Below, in pieces: positions 4,812 through 5,531 of a stretch of DNA of 5,531 nucleotides. The position numbers and the translations under genes are program-made. The DNA is from Candidatus Dormiibacter sp. (GTDB lineage Bacteria > Chloroflexota > Dormibacteria > UBA8260), in NCBI GenBank assembly GCA_025450495.1, contig JANWHI010000022.1, positions 1 to 5,531 on the forward strand, in the 5' to 3' direction. Numbering within the stretch: the stretch's first letter is position 1; each line of letters begins with the position of its first letter. The notes beneath the pieces are model-generated. The model was not told the DNA's origin. It saw only the letters and a program-made list of their open reading frames with translations, and made no database searches.

Positions 4812-5531
4812 ATGACGTCCCACGCGTTGCCCGTCGCCCTCCCCACGAGCCTCGTCGGCTCGTACGCCCAGCCGGACTGGCTGATCGACCGCGAGCGGCT
4901 GCGCCACCGCTTCCCACCCCGCGTGCGGGCCAAGGAGTTGTGGCGGATCGACCCCAAGTATCTCGAGGAGGCGCAGGACGACGCCACGCTGATCGCCATT
5001 CGCGATCAGGAGCGCGCCGGGCTCGACATCATCACCGACGGCGAGGCGCGCCGGGAGAGCTACTCGAACCGCTTCGCGACGGCGCTGGCAGGCGTCGACA
5101 TCGACAACCCGGGCACGGCGCTCGACCGCAGTGGGCACCCGAACCCGGTGCCGAGGGTGGTCGGGCCGATCGAGCGCATGCATGCGGTGCAGGTGCGCGA
5201 CGTGGAGTTCCTGCGGGCCAACACCAGCCGCACGATCAAGGTCACGGTGCCAGGCCCGTTCACCATGTCGCAGCAGGCGCAGAACGACCACTACGCGAGC
5301 GAGGCTGAGCTTGCGATGGCCTACGCCGGCGCCGTGCACGACGAGATCGCCGACCTGTTCGCGGCGGGTGCGGACATCGTGCAGATGGACGAGCCGTACA
5401 TGCAGGCGCGGCCCGAGAAGGCGCGCGAGTTCGCGTTGCCGGCACTGGCACGCGCGCTGGACGGGGTGGACGGTACGACCGCCGTGCACATCTGCTTCGG
5501 CTACGCCGCCATCATCCACGAGCGGCCGGAG
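4812..5531 (+). CDS. Cobalamin-independent methionine synthase-like protein (MetE C-terminal domain type), partial
   Basis: The first 240 residues of a protein of the UROD/MetE-like fold, cut by the right edge. The family transfers a methyl group to a thiol, classically from a methyl-folate to homocysteine, using a zinc-bound thiolate. It starts directly with the C-terminal-type domain: LPTSLVGSYAQP (10-21) corresponds to the conserved TxxGSxP-like strand, ITDGEARRESY (74-84) to the TDGE loop, VTVPGPFTMS (144-153) to the next core strand, and IVQMDEPYMQAR (189-200) to the DEP substrate-binding loop. H226-I-C228 within AVHICFG supplies the first two zinc ligands; the remaining ligands would lie beyond the window. 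There is no room for the N-terminal half of classical MetE, so this is the short, single-domain form (typically about 340-380 residues). The start is ATG 4812, 44 bases from the divergent cupin. Whether it makes methionine or methylates another thiol is open. Confidence 0.88.
   Translation, partial: MTSHALPVALPTSLVGSYAQPDWLIDRERLRHRFPPRVRAKELWRIDPKYLEEAQDDATLIAIRDQERAGLDIITDGEARRESYSNRFATALAGVDIDNPGTALDRSGHPNPVPRVVGPIERMHAVQVRDVEFLRANTSRTIKVTVPGPFTMSQQAQNDHYASEAELAMAYAGAVHDEIADLFAAGADIVQMDEPYMQARPEKAREFALPALARALDGVDGTTAVHICFGYAAIIHERPE

Noticed and set aside
4768..4917. N-terminal extension of the cupin frame
   Set aside because: It is Gly/Arg/Ser-rich, overlaps the MetE-like coding region, and ATG 4767 starts a typical cupin N-terminus next to a TACGAT element.
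4788..5519. 243-codon minus-strand open frame opposite the MetE-like gene
   Set aside because: No recognisable domain and His/Arg/Val-rich; the opposite strand carries clear MetE-family motifs throughout.
1..5531. Defence island, toxin-antitoxin pair, mobile element or CRISPR
   Set aside because: No transposase, integrase, nuclease, repeat array, terminal inverted repeats or tRNA site was found on either strand; the small 93-aa gene has no toxin or antitoxin partner.

Overview
The window is GC-rich (third codon positions are mostly G or C), gene-dense, and uses GTG starts, 4-base start/stop overlaps and TAnnnT-type -10 elements very close to start codons. Together with the protein families seen (an actinobacterial-type DAG-kinase-like protein, DUF1206, a short MetE-like methyltransferase), this suggests a chromosomal segment of a high-GC actinobacterium. 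The exact class cannot be told from the sequence alone. No tRNA, rRNA, insertion sequence, CRISPR array or phage gene is visible.

Layout. (1) Positions 1-223, minus strand: the N-terminal part of an unrecognised membrane protein that runs off the left edge, with a candidate promoter at 233-261. (2) Positions 376-2821, plus strand: a tight three-gene operon made of a PAP2-type lipid phosphatase, a diacylglycerol/sphingosine-kinase-like lipid kinase and a DUF1206 six-helix membrane protein. Both junctions are 4-base GTGA overlaps, so the genes are probably translationally coupled. (3) Positions 2903-4402, plus strand: a 93-residue protein of unknown function with a strong ribosome binding site, then a UPF0104/LPG-synthase-TM-type (flippase-like) integral membrane protein. 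(4) Positions 4378-4767, minus strand: a small cupin whose 3' end overlaps the flippase-like gene convergently by 25 bases. (5) Positions 4812-5531, plus strand: the first 240 residues of a cobalamin-independent methionine synthase-like (MetE C-terminal domain) protein, divergent from the cupin across a 44-base gap and cut by the right edge.

How the genes may work together. The phosphatase and kinase catalyse formally opposite steps (phosphatidate-like lipid to diacylglycerol and back), and they are coupled to a membrane protein of unknown role. A lipid-flippase-like protein follows on the same strand. A membrane-lipid turnover or remodelling locus is a reasonable inference but is not demonstrated. 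The cupin/methyltransferase divergent pair looks like a separate functional unit. Most of the window is ordinary core-type actinobacterial sequence. The points most worth a second look are the coupled kinase/phosphatase/DUF1206 operon, the orphan 93-residue gene, the very short leaders predicted at the divergent promoters, and the odd C-terminal tail of the flippase-like protein.
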